64,000 nt of DNA from Rhabdornis inornatus (taxonomy: Eukaryota; Chordata; Aves; Passeriformes; Rhabdornithidae): contig VWZS01003937.1 of the NCBI GenBank assembly GCA_013397075.1, forward strand, positions 933,980 through 997,979, in the 5' to 3' direction. The translations under genes were made by a program, and so were the position numbers. The notes beneath the pieces are model-generated. The model was not told where the DNA came from. It ran no database searches and saw only the letters and a list, made by a program, of their open reading frames with translations. The stretch's first letter is position 1; the number at the start of each line of letters is the position of its first letter. Shown piece by piece: positions 13,759 through 26,000 of the stretch.

Positions 13759-14159
13759 TGTAGTGGTTTTGATTTGCTAATTTTAGATTTTTTGGTTAAT
13801 ATATTAATTTATGTGGTGGATTTACTGTTGGCTAAAGTGCTAGTGTACTTACTTCCTAGAATTATTTACTTATCTTTTGTTGTGAGATAGGATTAGGAGG
13901 GAAGGCAAAGTAGGCTTAAACTTCGAAGGGGATAAAGAGAAGCATTATTAATAGAAATGAAAAGAAAAAATAATAATAATTAGAATAAGGTATTTAGAAT
14001 ATTTTTTCTTCCCCCCACAGTCTCTTTTTTTTTTTTAATATTGATAACATATCGAAATAAATTAGTTCGTTTCTTTCGTTAGTTTATGGAGACTTTTTAA
14101 TAAGAAAACATTCCTCCCTATTTTTTTGCAGGGAATTTCACAGACTCAATATCTGTACA
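13759..14159 (+). mobile_element. Probable AT-rich LTR (ends TG...CA)
   Basis: The block starts TGTAGTGGTTTTGATTTG and ends ATCTGTACA. It contains a purine-rich AATAATAATAATTAG segment and a candidate polyadenylation signal, AATAAA, near 14057. The composition and opening resemble a passerine ERV LTR I recall only approximately. No matching direct repeat flanks the proposed ends (CCCCT before, TTTTC after), so the boundaries or the call may be wrong. Alternative: unique AT-rich DNA. Confidence 0.4.
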
Positions 14160-14227
14160 TTTTCCGCCCTTAGCTCTTCATATGATGCTGGATGTTTTGC
14201 AAGTATTTTGACACAACACAACATCCA

Positions 14228-14287
14228 GAACAAGGCCATGTAGTCATGTAGGTCCCTTCCAACTCAGAATATTCTATGATTCTGTAA
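14228..14287 (+). mobile_element. Orphan SINE/CR1 3' tail
   Basis: About 60 bp match the CR1/TguSINE1 3' end: a GTCATGTAGGTCCCTTCCAAC core, the CAGAATATTCTATGATTCTG junction and terminal octamers. The tRNA head is absent. It is either a 5'-truncated CR1 insertion or a truncated tRNA-derived SINE; the ACTCAGAAT wording favours the same tail as the SINE at 19463. Confidence 0.75.
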
Positions 14288-14289
14288 AG

Positions 14290-17020
14290 ATAGTCTTCCT
14301 GTTTGATTGATGCAGGGGGAGCTCTGGTACAGAAGTGCCATTGGCAGCTGGACACTTCTAGGCATTCACACCAGTTTAGCACACTTTCAATGGGACAGCC
14401 CCAGTGTGAAATTTGGCTGGCACTGGAAATAAGTCTCCCTTCTCTGCAGAAACTGGATGCCAGCTGCTGGAGGGGAGCCCAAGAAGGTGGACTGTACCCT
14501 GTACCCTTGCATTGGCAACAACAGACAAAGCATCAAGAGAAAGTCGTTGCACCCCTCAACACTGAGAAGTTTTAGAATTAGTTCTTAGAACAGTTACATG
14601 CATACATGTAAAACATGGATACACCTGTGCAACTGAGCAAGGTATTACTTTAAAATCTGTTCTGACAGCTTATTCCAGGAGATTGCTCCAGGACTCTAGT
14701 CCTCACCACTAGCATCCAAAACCTGTGGAAATAACTAGAGGAGGTTGTTGTCTAATGAATAATCCAAGATAATGGTGTCAGTGCCCTGATTACATACAGC
14801 TATAATATGCATATCTTGTGTTAGAACCTATATACTCTTGTATGTCTACACACAGAAACAAGGACTGGGTCCACGTGTGGTGGAAGAGAAGGAAAAAGAA
14901 GCAAACCATGACAACAGCCCTATATAGCTGAGAAAATTCACTGCTGTTTGCTGATGTCACAGCTCTTAAAACAATATTATTTCATAATTTTATTGGCTAA
15001 ATAACTATTAATAATGTCTGCCTGAGGGGGAGAGACATCTATCCACCCCTCAGATGTCAGTCTGTGAAAAAAAAACAAACAATAAATTAGTACAAGAGAG
15101 TCATGAAGAAATGAAAAAATAAACAAGTACAGTTTGAAACAACACCCAGAGGTATGCTGCTTCAAAATCATCTGGTCAATAATGCACTGAATGATTTTAC
15201 TGTTAAACAAGCATAAACAGGTTCCCTATCCATAGCACAAACAAAATGCTAGCTCTGCAAGGCACATAATTTTAAACTCAAGGTATTTGTAAATAAAGGC
15301 AGCTTTCCCTTTAAAACTTCAATTAAGCAATTAGAACAACTTTAATGGTTGCAATCTACACAATTGCTACTGATTTGCTCAAAGGTATTTTCAGACATGT
15401 TTGATTCTTATTACCTGTAAGCAAGGAAGCATGCTAAAATACTTTGCAGATTGTAGAATAGAAGATGTCAGTCAGGCTTGACTTATTTAAAGCTATTTGA
15501 AGAACTGAGGCACAAGAAATGAAAGTCTTTCTGTTAGGTGCAGGCAAAGCATTCAATGTTAAGTGTGATTGTTTGATTGTTTCCCCACAATGCAGCCATA
15601 TCTTAGATATACAGCTGTGGTCATCAGATAGTGACTGGGGGGGGGGATGGAATAACAAAAACCTCATACAAAACCTTGATCCTCACTTGCAGATAATACC
15701 TTTGACTGAACATTTTTCTCAAGGGAAAAAAGTTTCCATATTTCCAGGTTATTTTTGCTCTTATGTGGTATAAATTTGGTAGAGTTGATATGGGAATTGA
15801 AGTTAAAATATTATTCATACAGCTTTATGAAAAATCTGCATTGTTTCAAAATTTGTACTGTTTGAAATTATTACATCAGGTTTATAAAATAAAAATACAA
15901 AATTAAAAATTACAACTAAAAAATATAACTATATATATACTGAATCCTCACAAAATTACGGCTAAAAATATAACTATATATATTTTTTTAATCCTCACAT
16001 GTAAGTGAATCAAATAATAAATCTTATAAGGAAGCAAGAGCTGATGCTCCATGTGGGTGTCAGATAGGACTTTCAAGTACAACTACACCAAAATGTGCAT
16101 CTACTGACTGCTATCAACAGATCACAATTGTAGCTTTTTTCATCAATACACTGTTGTTCATAACAGTTTGGTTTGGTTTTGCTGCAGCAAAAGGTACTTT
16201 ACAGTGGGCCAAAGCAAAATAAACTTCTGCTTTCAGCTTATGCCTGACACTTCAGGAGGAAATATAAGAAAATTAATAATGGATAATTTGGGAATCGTTG
16301 TAAAGACTCTTTCTTGCAGACAGGACTTTCAAGAAGCTGGCTGGATTATAAATACCTCAGCAATGATGGCTTTGGCATCTTTTACGGTGTAAGATTTTCA
16401 TCTTGGCTAAGTGAATATGAAAAGATCCTCATAACTCTGTGTAATGTACACAGTTACAACAGGTAAAAAGTTAAAGATGGTAACCAGAAAGCACACTCTC
16501 TGTCCGGGTCCTACCTCACTCTCAGTTTCACATCTCTTCCTTTCCATTTTGTTTTATCTGACTTGTCATCTCTAAAGCCTTGTATGTGTTGAGATTTATA
16601 TCATACAGTGCACAAGGTAAGGCAAACTAATATGCAGCAAATCCCTCACTCAAACAGGAGAAAATTCAACCCTTTCTTGCAAGTTCAAGGAGGGGTTTAT
16701 TTACCCCACCACAGTGACTTCTGTGGTCATAGACCTGGCTCATTATATAAATGACTACAAAACACACATACCCAGCAATCTTCAGAGGAAACATGAAATC
16801 ATCAGTAACTGATGCATAGATGAAAAAAAGGGCTGAATTTGTCCCCTCAGGCACTATTTGTGCATTCATGCACTTAATATTTCACATCACATCTGACTGT
16901 TTGAGTAAATAAAATGACATTTTGATTATGGAACATATTAGAGACTGAAAGAAGTTTTATTGATCTATCAAAACATTTGAAGGATTGATTACTACAGTCT
17001 CAAAGTAATTTCTTTCAATA
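14290..17020. other. Unannotated unique sequence
   Basis: No gene or transposon end is recognised. The stretch contains a 10-base G run at 15637-15646 and the local duplication listed separately at 15916-16000. Confidence 0.5.
15916..16000 (+). repeat. Local 46-bp AT-rich tandem duplication
   Basis: The unit 15916-15961 (CTAAAAAATATAACTATATA... AATCCTCACA...) is followed immediately by a second diverged copy from 15962 that keeps CTAAAAATATAACTATATAT and AATCCTCACA. It is a simple two-copy tandem duplication, probably from replication slippage. Confidence 0.75.
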
Positions 17021-17024
17021 GAGG

Positions 17025-17330
17025 TGTGGACACCAGACTGCCGTGGTCCATGGCAAGTAGGCAAGCACAAAGCCTGAATAGTCATGTTTAGAAATGCGAC
17101 TCTAAGACTCTTAAGCAAAGAAAACTTTATATGTTAAGGGACCATTTCCCAATGTTTGCATTCTGCAGTGATGCAGCTCTCTTTTTATAGGGCTCTAAAA
17201 GATTCTTCCTTCATATTCTACCCTTGGAAATCTCAAGGGGAAAACAATGTAGCAACACTGAAAATCCCCTAGAATCCAATAACATATGTCCAGTAATGAA
17301 ACTAAACCAAACCCATTGCAATCAGGAGCA
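17025..17330 (-). mobile_element. Possible decayed LTR, antisense
   Basis: Read on the minus strand, the segment has a TATA-like CCCTATAAAAAG near 17195, then about 170 bp of leader-like sequence, and ends GGTGTCCACA, consistent with an LTR 3' terminus (CA) at 17025. The 5' end is not located and no TSD was found, so only the terminus and promoter-like core support the call. Alternative: chance TATA in unique sequence. Confidence 0.3.
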
Positions 17331-17339
17331 TAACAATAA

Positions 17340-19450
17340 CCAGGCAATTTAAATAAGTCCCTTCAGGCTAGCTTCACCAGTAACCCTCTTTCCCACCCAT
17401 TACTTCTAAGTCCAGCAAATGAGCCTTTCAGATCTCACAGCTAAATGACAGCCATTTGCCTTCAAAATTGTGCTGCTATTCATGCCTCACAATTTAAAGC
17501 CTCCTAAGGGTCCCTAAAGATCCCAGAGGTGTGGGAGGCAGAAACAACACACCTATCTTCAGCAATGCAATTATATCACTGTGATCCCTTAAAATTGTAG
17601 TCTCACCATTATCAGGCCCATTAGTATAATTGTGTTCAGAGCCAAAGGTGGAGAGAAAGTACAGAACTGAATGTAACAAAGAGCAAAATCCCTTGAGAGG
17701 TGTCATGGTGTTCATGTAGTGTGGAGATGAAGTTTTATAAGAACTGAAAGGGAAGGTTAAAAATAAAATAAAGACTCAAGATAGGGATCTCTTATAAGAT
17801 CTATTAAGTAGCATTTCAGGATTGAAAAATGGCATGAGACAACCAGCAGGAAGCAGACTGAAACATGGAACCAGAAATACAGTGTTCATGTCACATGCTT
17901 CTATAAATGCCTGCAGCACAGAAGGGGATCTAGAGTTTCCCTGCAAGTTTTGGTTCACACATTTTCACTCAGCTTCCTGGAGACAACAGTGAAAGACCTT
18001 CCTCTTGTAAAGAAAAACTCATGGAATAGTAAGAAAGTGCAAAAGAAAATAATATCTCTTGCTATTTTCAGCATCATTCTTTCTATGGGACAGAGAGGAA
18101 AAGGTCCCTCCAAGTTAGGATCTTTACCCAGACCTCCTATTCCAAGGACAACACTGCTTCTGTCATCCCTTTCAGAGAACCAAAAATAAACCTTAAAGCT
18201 GACCTAGATGCAGTTTGGCATAAGGGTCCTATTCTGACTTCCTTTTCCTTGCATTTATGGCAACGCAGTAAGACCTTCATATACAGACGTCATTCCAAAA
18301 TCTAAGTCCAACATTTTTGTCAGGAATTTGAGATTTTTTTTGGTAGTTTTAGTTCTGAATCAAAAGAAAAGGGAGAAATCGTGAATATAACACTTCTGAA
18401 AGGGAAAAGAAAAGCTGTGGTGGAATTTATGTCAGCTGAAGAGAGTTTTTCACTGACAATAAAAATACAACTTCAAAGAAAATATAATATATAGTTCATT
18501 GTATTCTAAAAGGGGAATATAGTTTTAAATGTGAGGGTTATCGGGAAGTTTCCACAAGAAGACATTTTCCAGAAGCCTCAAGAGCAGAGAAAGTCTGCTT
18601 CTTGTGATGTTGTCATTGCTCTGTGGCTCATTCTGTGATCCAGAAATAGGCAACATAGCAATGCCCCCTGCATGTACCATCACCGTGATTTCTAGGGAGA
18701 GAAGCCATTCCCACAAAGAGAGTCATACCTCCTGGGACCCTTCACGTGCAAAATTTAGTCATCAGCCCAGTATTCTAATTAAATTTAAAAATACCATTTA
18801 CTTTAATGGACTATTCAAATATTTCTTTTTAGAAAAATAAACAAACAAAAAAAAAACCCAAAAATATACTATAGTTTTCTAGTACTAGAGGAAATAAAAG
18901 ACCAGAAGAAAGAAGAAAAGTATTCTAAGCACAAAGGATGGAAAAAGAGAGGTGAAGAAGTAGCCCATCTAGAGGTCCCTAATGAAAATTAGAAAATTGA
19001 TTTAATTTTCTTTAGCTTCCTATAGCTTGTGGGGATGGGGTGGAGGTGTGTATATGTATGCATTTTAATTTTTTTAAAATTTATGTTCTCAAAAAAGCAG
19101 ACAACAAAACCCACAACCTTAGATGCCAAACTCTTTCTCAATTGAAATACAAATATGCAAAAAAAAAAAAATAGTTTCCTGACTTTAGTCTTTTATTCGA
19201 TGATGTATGATGTTTGAAGTTAAAATTCTATCCTTCAGTGAACATTTTAAGATATTAACCCAAAATTCATTATGAATATTTGAGCTACATAGTACCAGAT
19301 GTTTCCAACACTTAAGAAAGTTAAAGAAGGAAGCAGAATGGCACATAAAGCAACTGGAATGGAACATGTAAAGTGGCTTCACTGTACCAAACACATCAGT
19401 GTTCAGAGTGGAAGTGTTCCACCAGCAGTTCACTGGGCTTATGTGCTCAT
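17340..19450. other. Unannotated unique sequence
   Basis: No coding or repeat structure is supported. There is a short A/C tract at 18836-18862 and an A homopolymer near 19158. Confidence 0.5.
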
Positions 19451-19462
19451 AAACTGCTGTAC

Positions 19463-19605
19463 TGTGCTCACAGATCAGTTGGTCAGACCACGGTGCTAAT
19501 AATGCCAAGCTTCTGGGTTTGATCCCCATAAGGGCCATGCATTTCAGACTTGGACTGATCTTTGGGAGTCTCTTCCAACTCAGAATATTCTGATTCTGTG
19601 ATTTC
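19463..19605 (+). mobile_element. tRNA-Ile-derived SINE with CR1 tail (TguSINE1-like), second copy
   Basis: It has the same architecture and orientation as the SINE at 10444. The degenerate A-box region, CAGATCAGTTGG (19471-19482), is followed by CGGTGCTAATAATGCCAAG, B box GGTTTGATCCC (19516-19526) and CCCCATAAGGGCCAT. The CR1-type tail then follows: GAGTCTCTTCCAACTCAGAAT and ATTCTGATTCTGTGATT. The A box is more eroded than in the first copy (TCACAGATCAG for GTTAGCTCAG), while the B box keeps CCC. The two copies are independent insertions about 9 kb apart. Confidence 0.88.
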
Positions 19606-19609
19606 ATTC

Positions 19610-22600
19610 AAGAAGGACCAGGAATAAAGTTTTTAAATGAAAACTCCTTTGTCTAACATCCACTAAAGAGAGATCATGCATATCCACTAAACCTTCGGTT
19701 TACAGGAGCAAGATAATTTATAGCTGAGTCAGCCTGGTCTTTTTTTTTAAAAAGAGATACATCCTCTGACACACAGTGAAGTATTTGTCACTGGTTTCAT
19801 GTTCTAAACACCCTTTAAGTTAGGCTGTAAACACCTATTCTATGCTGTAGAGATTGAATAAGTAGATACATTTATTAATTTTTTATATACTGTAAACAAG
19901 AATGGTTAGCCCACTGTTTTGTCTAAAGATATTTCCTAAAGAGATAATTTCAAGTGCCTGAAAATACCACCCAGAACGCGTAAGATAGGAACAATCAAAG
20001 ATGACCCTCAGCACTGCAGAAGCAGTGCTATCACTCTATTCATGAGTCTGGAAAAGAACATTCAGTTTAAAAATCCACTGCAAATTCAATAAGGTGCCCC
20101 ACAAATCCATTAGAATATTAACTGTAGCCCTTTCAGACAGTCTACCTGTGCATAAGGTCCAGGTCTGTATCAACACTGCTGGTTGCAATTTCAATTGACC
20201 TTACTTGTTCTCTGTGCTTCCTTCTAGATAACTTTGTCACGTAATCTTTTTTCCCCTCTGACTGATGTGCATTTAACTAAACAGGTTCTTTGTGGTCTTC
20301 AGCGAGACTTCATTTTCATTGGTTTCAGTCTGCCAGCCCCTTCCAAATGTATTGATGTTCATACTTCCCCTGTCAGACATCCCTGTGTGAATGGCCCCTC
20401 AGACAGACAAGCTGCAAAGACAGAACTGCTGAACACAGAACCTGTTGCCTGGAAGGAGATATTTTAAGACTCTGCAAACTTATTGTACCATCAATCCAGG
20501 TTTTTAATATAGTCTCAATATTTTTTTGAAACCCATTTCAGCAAGTTTTTAAACCCAGTGTACAGGATAGTTTTCAGGGAGCCAGAGCTGGTTTATCAGT
20601 CACAGTCACCAGGATAAGGACTACAAACAGAAAAACAAAATGTGTGGCCAAAGTGTTGTCTTTACTGGCCACAAAAACAGCAGTTAAAGAGCCAGGGGGA
20701 AAAAAAAATCCACAAAACAAACCAAAGCAAACAATGATGACAACTAGGACAACCTAAATGCTGTGCTGATTTGTACTCTGGCAAAAGTGGAAGGGCTGGA
20801 AGCATACCCCATCCACCTGAAAGGTGGTATTTGCATGCTGTGATCATCAGACATCATTAAAACAAGGGAAATAATCTCCAGACCTTCATTTGATCTCCAG
20901 ACCTTCATTTCCTATCCACAAGTCAAGACTCAGCATCCCCAAGGGTGCCCCAAAGACATTTAATTTTTGCAACTTTGTGTTCCCCAAGTCCAAGCCAAAA
21001 TGGAATTAAGATCTGAAGCAAGGTTTAAGCATTCAGAACTAAGTGGGAACTCTTTGGACTGGCCTTAGTAAGAGAATTAATCCCAAGGTTGGACATCAAA
21101 TTAAGGAAGCTCCTTATTCTAACACCTAAAAAAAGGAAGATATCAAACAAAACCATCTAGTTCTTCTGTGAGAAATGGGGCACCAGTTTTAAGTGGTGGC
21201 TAGAAGAGGAGAAAAGGAGACCATTAACATTTGTTTGTCTCATTGAAATCCAGAAATGAGAACTATTTTTTCTTTCTATAAAACTTTAAAAACTGCTCTA
21301 AACAATAATGAAATTCTCCTAAATACAAGCGTCCTAAATGAGCTACATAATGTTCCATGCCATAATCACCACTGCAACAAGAAATTGCTCAAATCGCTTT
21401 TGAGCCAGATTTGCCAGTCATGCTGCTCTGTGCTCTGAGTAACAATGATCTGTACGATTAATATTAAACCTTCCAAGAGAAGTGTGAGTTCTGAAGTTCT
21501 GTGTGCTTCTGTCCTTGTAGAAATGCAAAGCAATGCTAAGGTGTAATATAGAGCATGCATGGGAAGGAGACAAGGAAATAGGGGTGAGGGGAAGTAGAAA
21601 ACCAGAAAAAAAAAAAAGAAAAAATATCTGCAGCCAAACAGAGGCCAGGAACAGTAAGATAATTAGGATTGTTTTTTACATGATTGCAACAGCTTGAATT
21701 GTTCCTCCCATTTTATGTTTAATTACAGTTTTTATTGCACTCATAAGAAATTCAGCTGCTGAAATAATCTAAGGAGCCAAGAACAAACCATTTCTCCTCC
21801 ATTCTCAGAATCTTTCAGCTCAGCCATTACACACCCTCTCTTTGTAAAACAAAGAGGGAAGAAAGCACTATTGCACTCCTGTTTATGTTAGATTCTTAGA
21901 TGTCGTTATTATTCTCAATCCTCATGGAAATCCTAGGATAAGAGATGAATGAAGGAGACACAGGGGCATAAAGAAGATAGAATTTTTTTCTCTCCATCTT
22001 GCTGTATCTCTCCATTGCAAAATTATCACTTACATCAATAAAACACACATCAGGCGGTAATGAACGTATAGAGACTTTGCAGAGGGGAAAATCACGACTC
22101 CAATACATATGAAACATCAGTTTCTTACATATGCTCAGAATTGTACACCGTATGCTGAAGCATCTGAAGAGACATTAACTCAATGGAAGTGCAGGGAAGG
22201 GAGAGGAAGGAGTAACTACAATGCCATTCCTAAACAGCATTCCAATCTGCTAAATACTGATTATTATTAAGCCTTAAAGCACAACATCCAGCACAATACA
22301 AAACTGCAGGTACTTAATACCTGTGGCCAGATCAAGAATTGTTTGTACACTTCCAAGCAGTGTGTGGGGACAAATGGGAAGCCATTGACAGGCTGCATGC
22401 ACATCTCACACAGTATTCTTGGGCTTTGATCTACAGCCCTGGCCCATGTGGACAGTCATACTGAAATCAGTAAAATTTATATCAATAAAAGTTAGTGGTC
22501 TGGGCCAGTCATAGCCCAGTGGCAGGAAAGTTGATTACAAAGGCAGTCACTTGTATTCAGGCTGTGAAAATGAGACTTTTCTTTCAGGAATTCTGGGGAT

Positions 22601-22980
22601 ACAGTTGGAAAAGGGAAAAATTAACTCTCCTTGAGACTGAAAGTTAAAACTCATCTTGAGGAAAAGACACATACACTAATACACTACAACTTAGAGGGAA
22701 TTTCATTTCTCATTATTGACTATTCTTGCCTGCTCCTGTCTTCTTCATAACATCCCCCCCAGTCTCAGATTTCCTCCCAAAATATGAATAATAAAGCTAC
22801 TTGCCTGCAGAAAAATGTCAATAAAACACTCAGAGTGGCTAAAGAATACAGGAGGAATTTTACCTACAATACCTCAACAAGAGACGGTACTATCTAAAGA
22901 GACAAATATTCCACTTTAGCCTGATTAACTTTAGCTTTTACTAGAATTCAGGTCAAGAGAAAGGTCTCCAATGCCATATA
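19610..22980. other. Unannotated unique sequence
   Basis: No gene is recognised. The only internal structure noted is the 18-bp direct duplication at 20874-20910 and an A-rich patch near 21605-21625. Confidence 0.5.
20874..20910 (+). repeat. Exact 18-bp direct duplication
   Basis: ATCTCCAGACCTTCATTT occurs at 20874-20891 and again at 20893-20910, separated by one G. The copies are identical, which suggests a recent slippage event. Confidence 0.9.
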
Positions 22981-22983
22981 CTT

Positions 22984-23091
22984 TAAAACAAAACAAAACA
23001 AAACAAACAAACAAAAAAACCCAAACAAAAACAAACAAAAAAAAAATTAAAAAAACACTCCACCAGGGAAAAAACCCACAAAAAAAAAGGA
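22984..23091 (+). repeat. A/C-only low-complexity tract
   Basis: Four AAAAC-type units grade into CAAA units and then A runs with CCC and CACTCC interruptions. Over about 100 bp only a few G or T bases appear. It is the same class as the tract with the gap at 11.3 kb. Confidence 0.85.
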
Positions 23092-23094
23092 GCC

Positions 23095-26000
23095 TAAGCA
23101 GCAAATAAATAAACACGGCATTTTTCCACTGTGACTGAGGAAACAGAGCAAAATTTGTAAGTGAAAGAAAAAAAATGGAAGTTGAATGAGTTGAATGAAA
23201 AATCAGTCTTCATTATTAGTAGAGTGCAGAATAGAACATCATGAAAGGATGCCCAGTTCTTCCTTCAAAATCAGACACTCAAAGAAGAAACCATCCAAAG
23301 TTTTCTAACAACCTTTGCATCATCAAGGCAGTTTGAGAAATAAGGAATAAAAACACTTACAGGTTCTGTGATTATTTCATTTGTCTTTGACCATCAAAAA
23401 TGGGTACATTCCAGGAGAAATACCTCAGAAGTAATATTTAGGCATGAAAATAGAAGTTTGATCAAGCAGGCCTTCTCAACATGTTCAGTAGAACCCAGTT
23501 TCCACTGGCCCCTGGAACATAAGTAGAAGCCTTTTGGCGAGTACCAAGGCTTGCGATATCCTTGAGGCTTGACTTTTTTACCTTCAAAAGGCCTAGGCAA
23601 CTGTTTGAGTTTTCCAAAGACTGAGATGATTAAGAAAGGGGCAGAATACCTGTTATTCTTTGGAGAATTTTCAGAGCACTGTTAGTAATGGTCAGCTTTA
23701 ATTTAAGACAGTCTATCTCAAAGAGTGGTGGGCAGAGTGAAAAAGAGAAAGAAAATTATTGCCTGCCCCTACCTAATGGCATCAGCATTTCCAGTCCTTG
23801 GCATTCATCTCTCTACATTTTTCACTTTCCTGTAGCATCTGCAGGCACACCTTGAAATAACGGAGTTTACAAACCAGAAATCTCATCCATAATCCCACCT
23901 GGCTGTGGGGTTAGTTTATATTTACAATAGCATTGTATTTTAACACCCTTATCTAACAGAGCCTGTAAAAGCAAATTGGAGAACAAACATTAAAGAGAAA
24001 GAAAATTCAAGTGTTGCTGAGAAAAAAATTCCTGAGTCTGAAGAAGAAAGCATAACTAATGGGTGTATAATTTGGGGAAGTCATGGCAAGTCTAGTTCAG
24101 CCATTTAGAGTTGTATTGTCTGTGCTGTGCAGTCTGGTGACAAAATCAGAGTGGTCCTCTGGGCATAAAATCTTCCACTGCCTATGTGATAATGCCACTG
24201 ATCTTCCCATTGATCATTCCAGGTTTTATCTCCTCTCAGTACATTTTATTAATCTTGGATTTCTGGAAGAAATGGAGCAGAAGGCAAGATACAGCATCAT
24301 ACTGAGTAGGGCAATGACACCTTTAATCAGCTGTACAACAAAACACAGGAGCATGACTCTTGCAGCCAGCTCCACTAAAACCATCCCTCTCCATGCCTCA
24401 GAACACCTGTATGCTTGGGGTATGGCATGAATCAGATATAAATCTGATTCAAGGAATTTTTACCAATGAACAGAATACCAAGGTTCACTTTGTGAGCATT
24501 ATATTTACTTTTACCTCTGAAGATGTTAAGTATGAGATACCATTTTCAGTTTACTATGCTATACCTCTAAACTTAGAGCCTGTTTAAATCTTGCTTACAA
24601 TCACTTGTGTTTGTAGGGCTTCTGGGCCCATCAATAACCATCAAGAATTAGCCACTCCTGTCTCTCTCATGTCTCTTATCATTTATAATGGCTGCTTATT
24701 AAAATGTCTTTCAAAATACACATATAAAAGATTAAATAACTTATCCAGCTCTTAGTACAGTCACAAGTAAGATAGAAGAAAATGCCAAATTCTTTTTGAC
24801 TATGTTTAGTCTTTTTATTTGACTTACAGACACGGATTTTTCTTGGTAACTTGCTGGTCAATTTCATTTTCTCAGACACTAGTAGAATCTGGTAATTGTC
24901 CAATTCCTGGTCACGTGCTTAAACCTTCTGCAGTGTCACAATATCCAAACTCTTCTTAGATGAAGTATCTTTACCTTTTATGTCCCATAAGAATTTTTAG
25001 AATCAATGTTTAATATATAATATGAAGATTATAAGAAACCCTTCTCAGTATGCATTAACTTTGCACAGATCTAAATTCCTTTAATTGCTGTAAACTGAGA
25101 AGAGGATGGAATGAAATCTCTACAACTACCTGGAAGGAGTTTTCAACAGACTTTCATTTGTGTTAACAAAGTACTACTGATGAATTTTTCAGCAAGGGAC
25201 ACACTAGTTTCAGAAGGCCCAATTAAAAGGTGATTTTCTGATAATTTCTAGGCTGTATTAACTCAATGAGTCACAGCTTTCACTCCACTTCCTTTAGCTC
25301 CTCAAAACAGGCCTGGAGAAAAACACCCTTCTTTCCCTAAAGTGGATGTCTGGAGGTCCTGCTTTTTACTTACTAATAGTTCCTACACATCTTTAAAATC
25401 TGGGGGAAAAAACCAACCAAAGAACGCTCATCCTCAACCGCCTCCCCCCAAAAAAAAAAATTTTAAAAAACTCCAGATAACTTTGGGTATAACATAGTAC
25501 AGTTTGTTGGGTTTCTGGTGGCTTTTGAGATAAAGCATCTCATCTTCATGTGGGAATATGAGAAGTTGTCACACATGTCCCTGAAGCTAGGAGCAATAAA
25601 GAAGAGACACTGAGCAGGAAGAAGCACTTTCTTCTTCTTAGAAGGAGGGTGTTAACCTGTATCAGATGTTCTTGGACATTTGGGGTATGCAATTCAATAA
25701 CAGGGAATTTTGCTATCCAATTTGTTACTGATGACTAAAAATGCTCCCTCTAATTTCGCCAAAGAAAATGTCTGTGTTAGAAAGCTGGAGATAAGTTTGG
25801 CTTCTTGTGGAATGAGGCTTATAAATGAAAGGGAAGGATTTGGAGGGAGATGAAAAGAATAAAAAATATAGTCTGAGAGGAAGATTTTCTCGTCCTAAAA
25901 CAACAACAACAACAACAACACAAAACAAACAAAATTAAACCAACCAAACAAAAAAAACCCACCAACAAATCCAACTAGATCTAATTTGGCAAACAAACAG

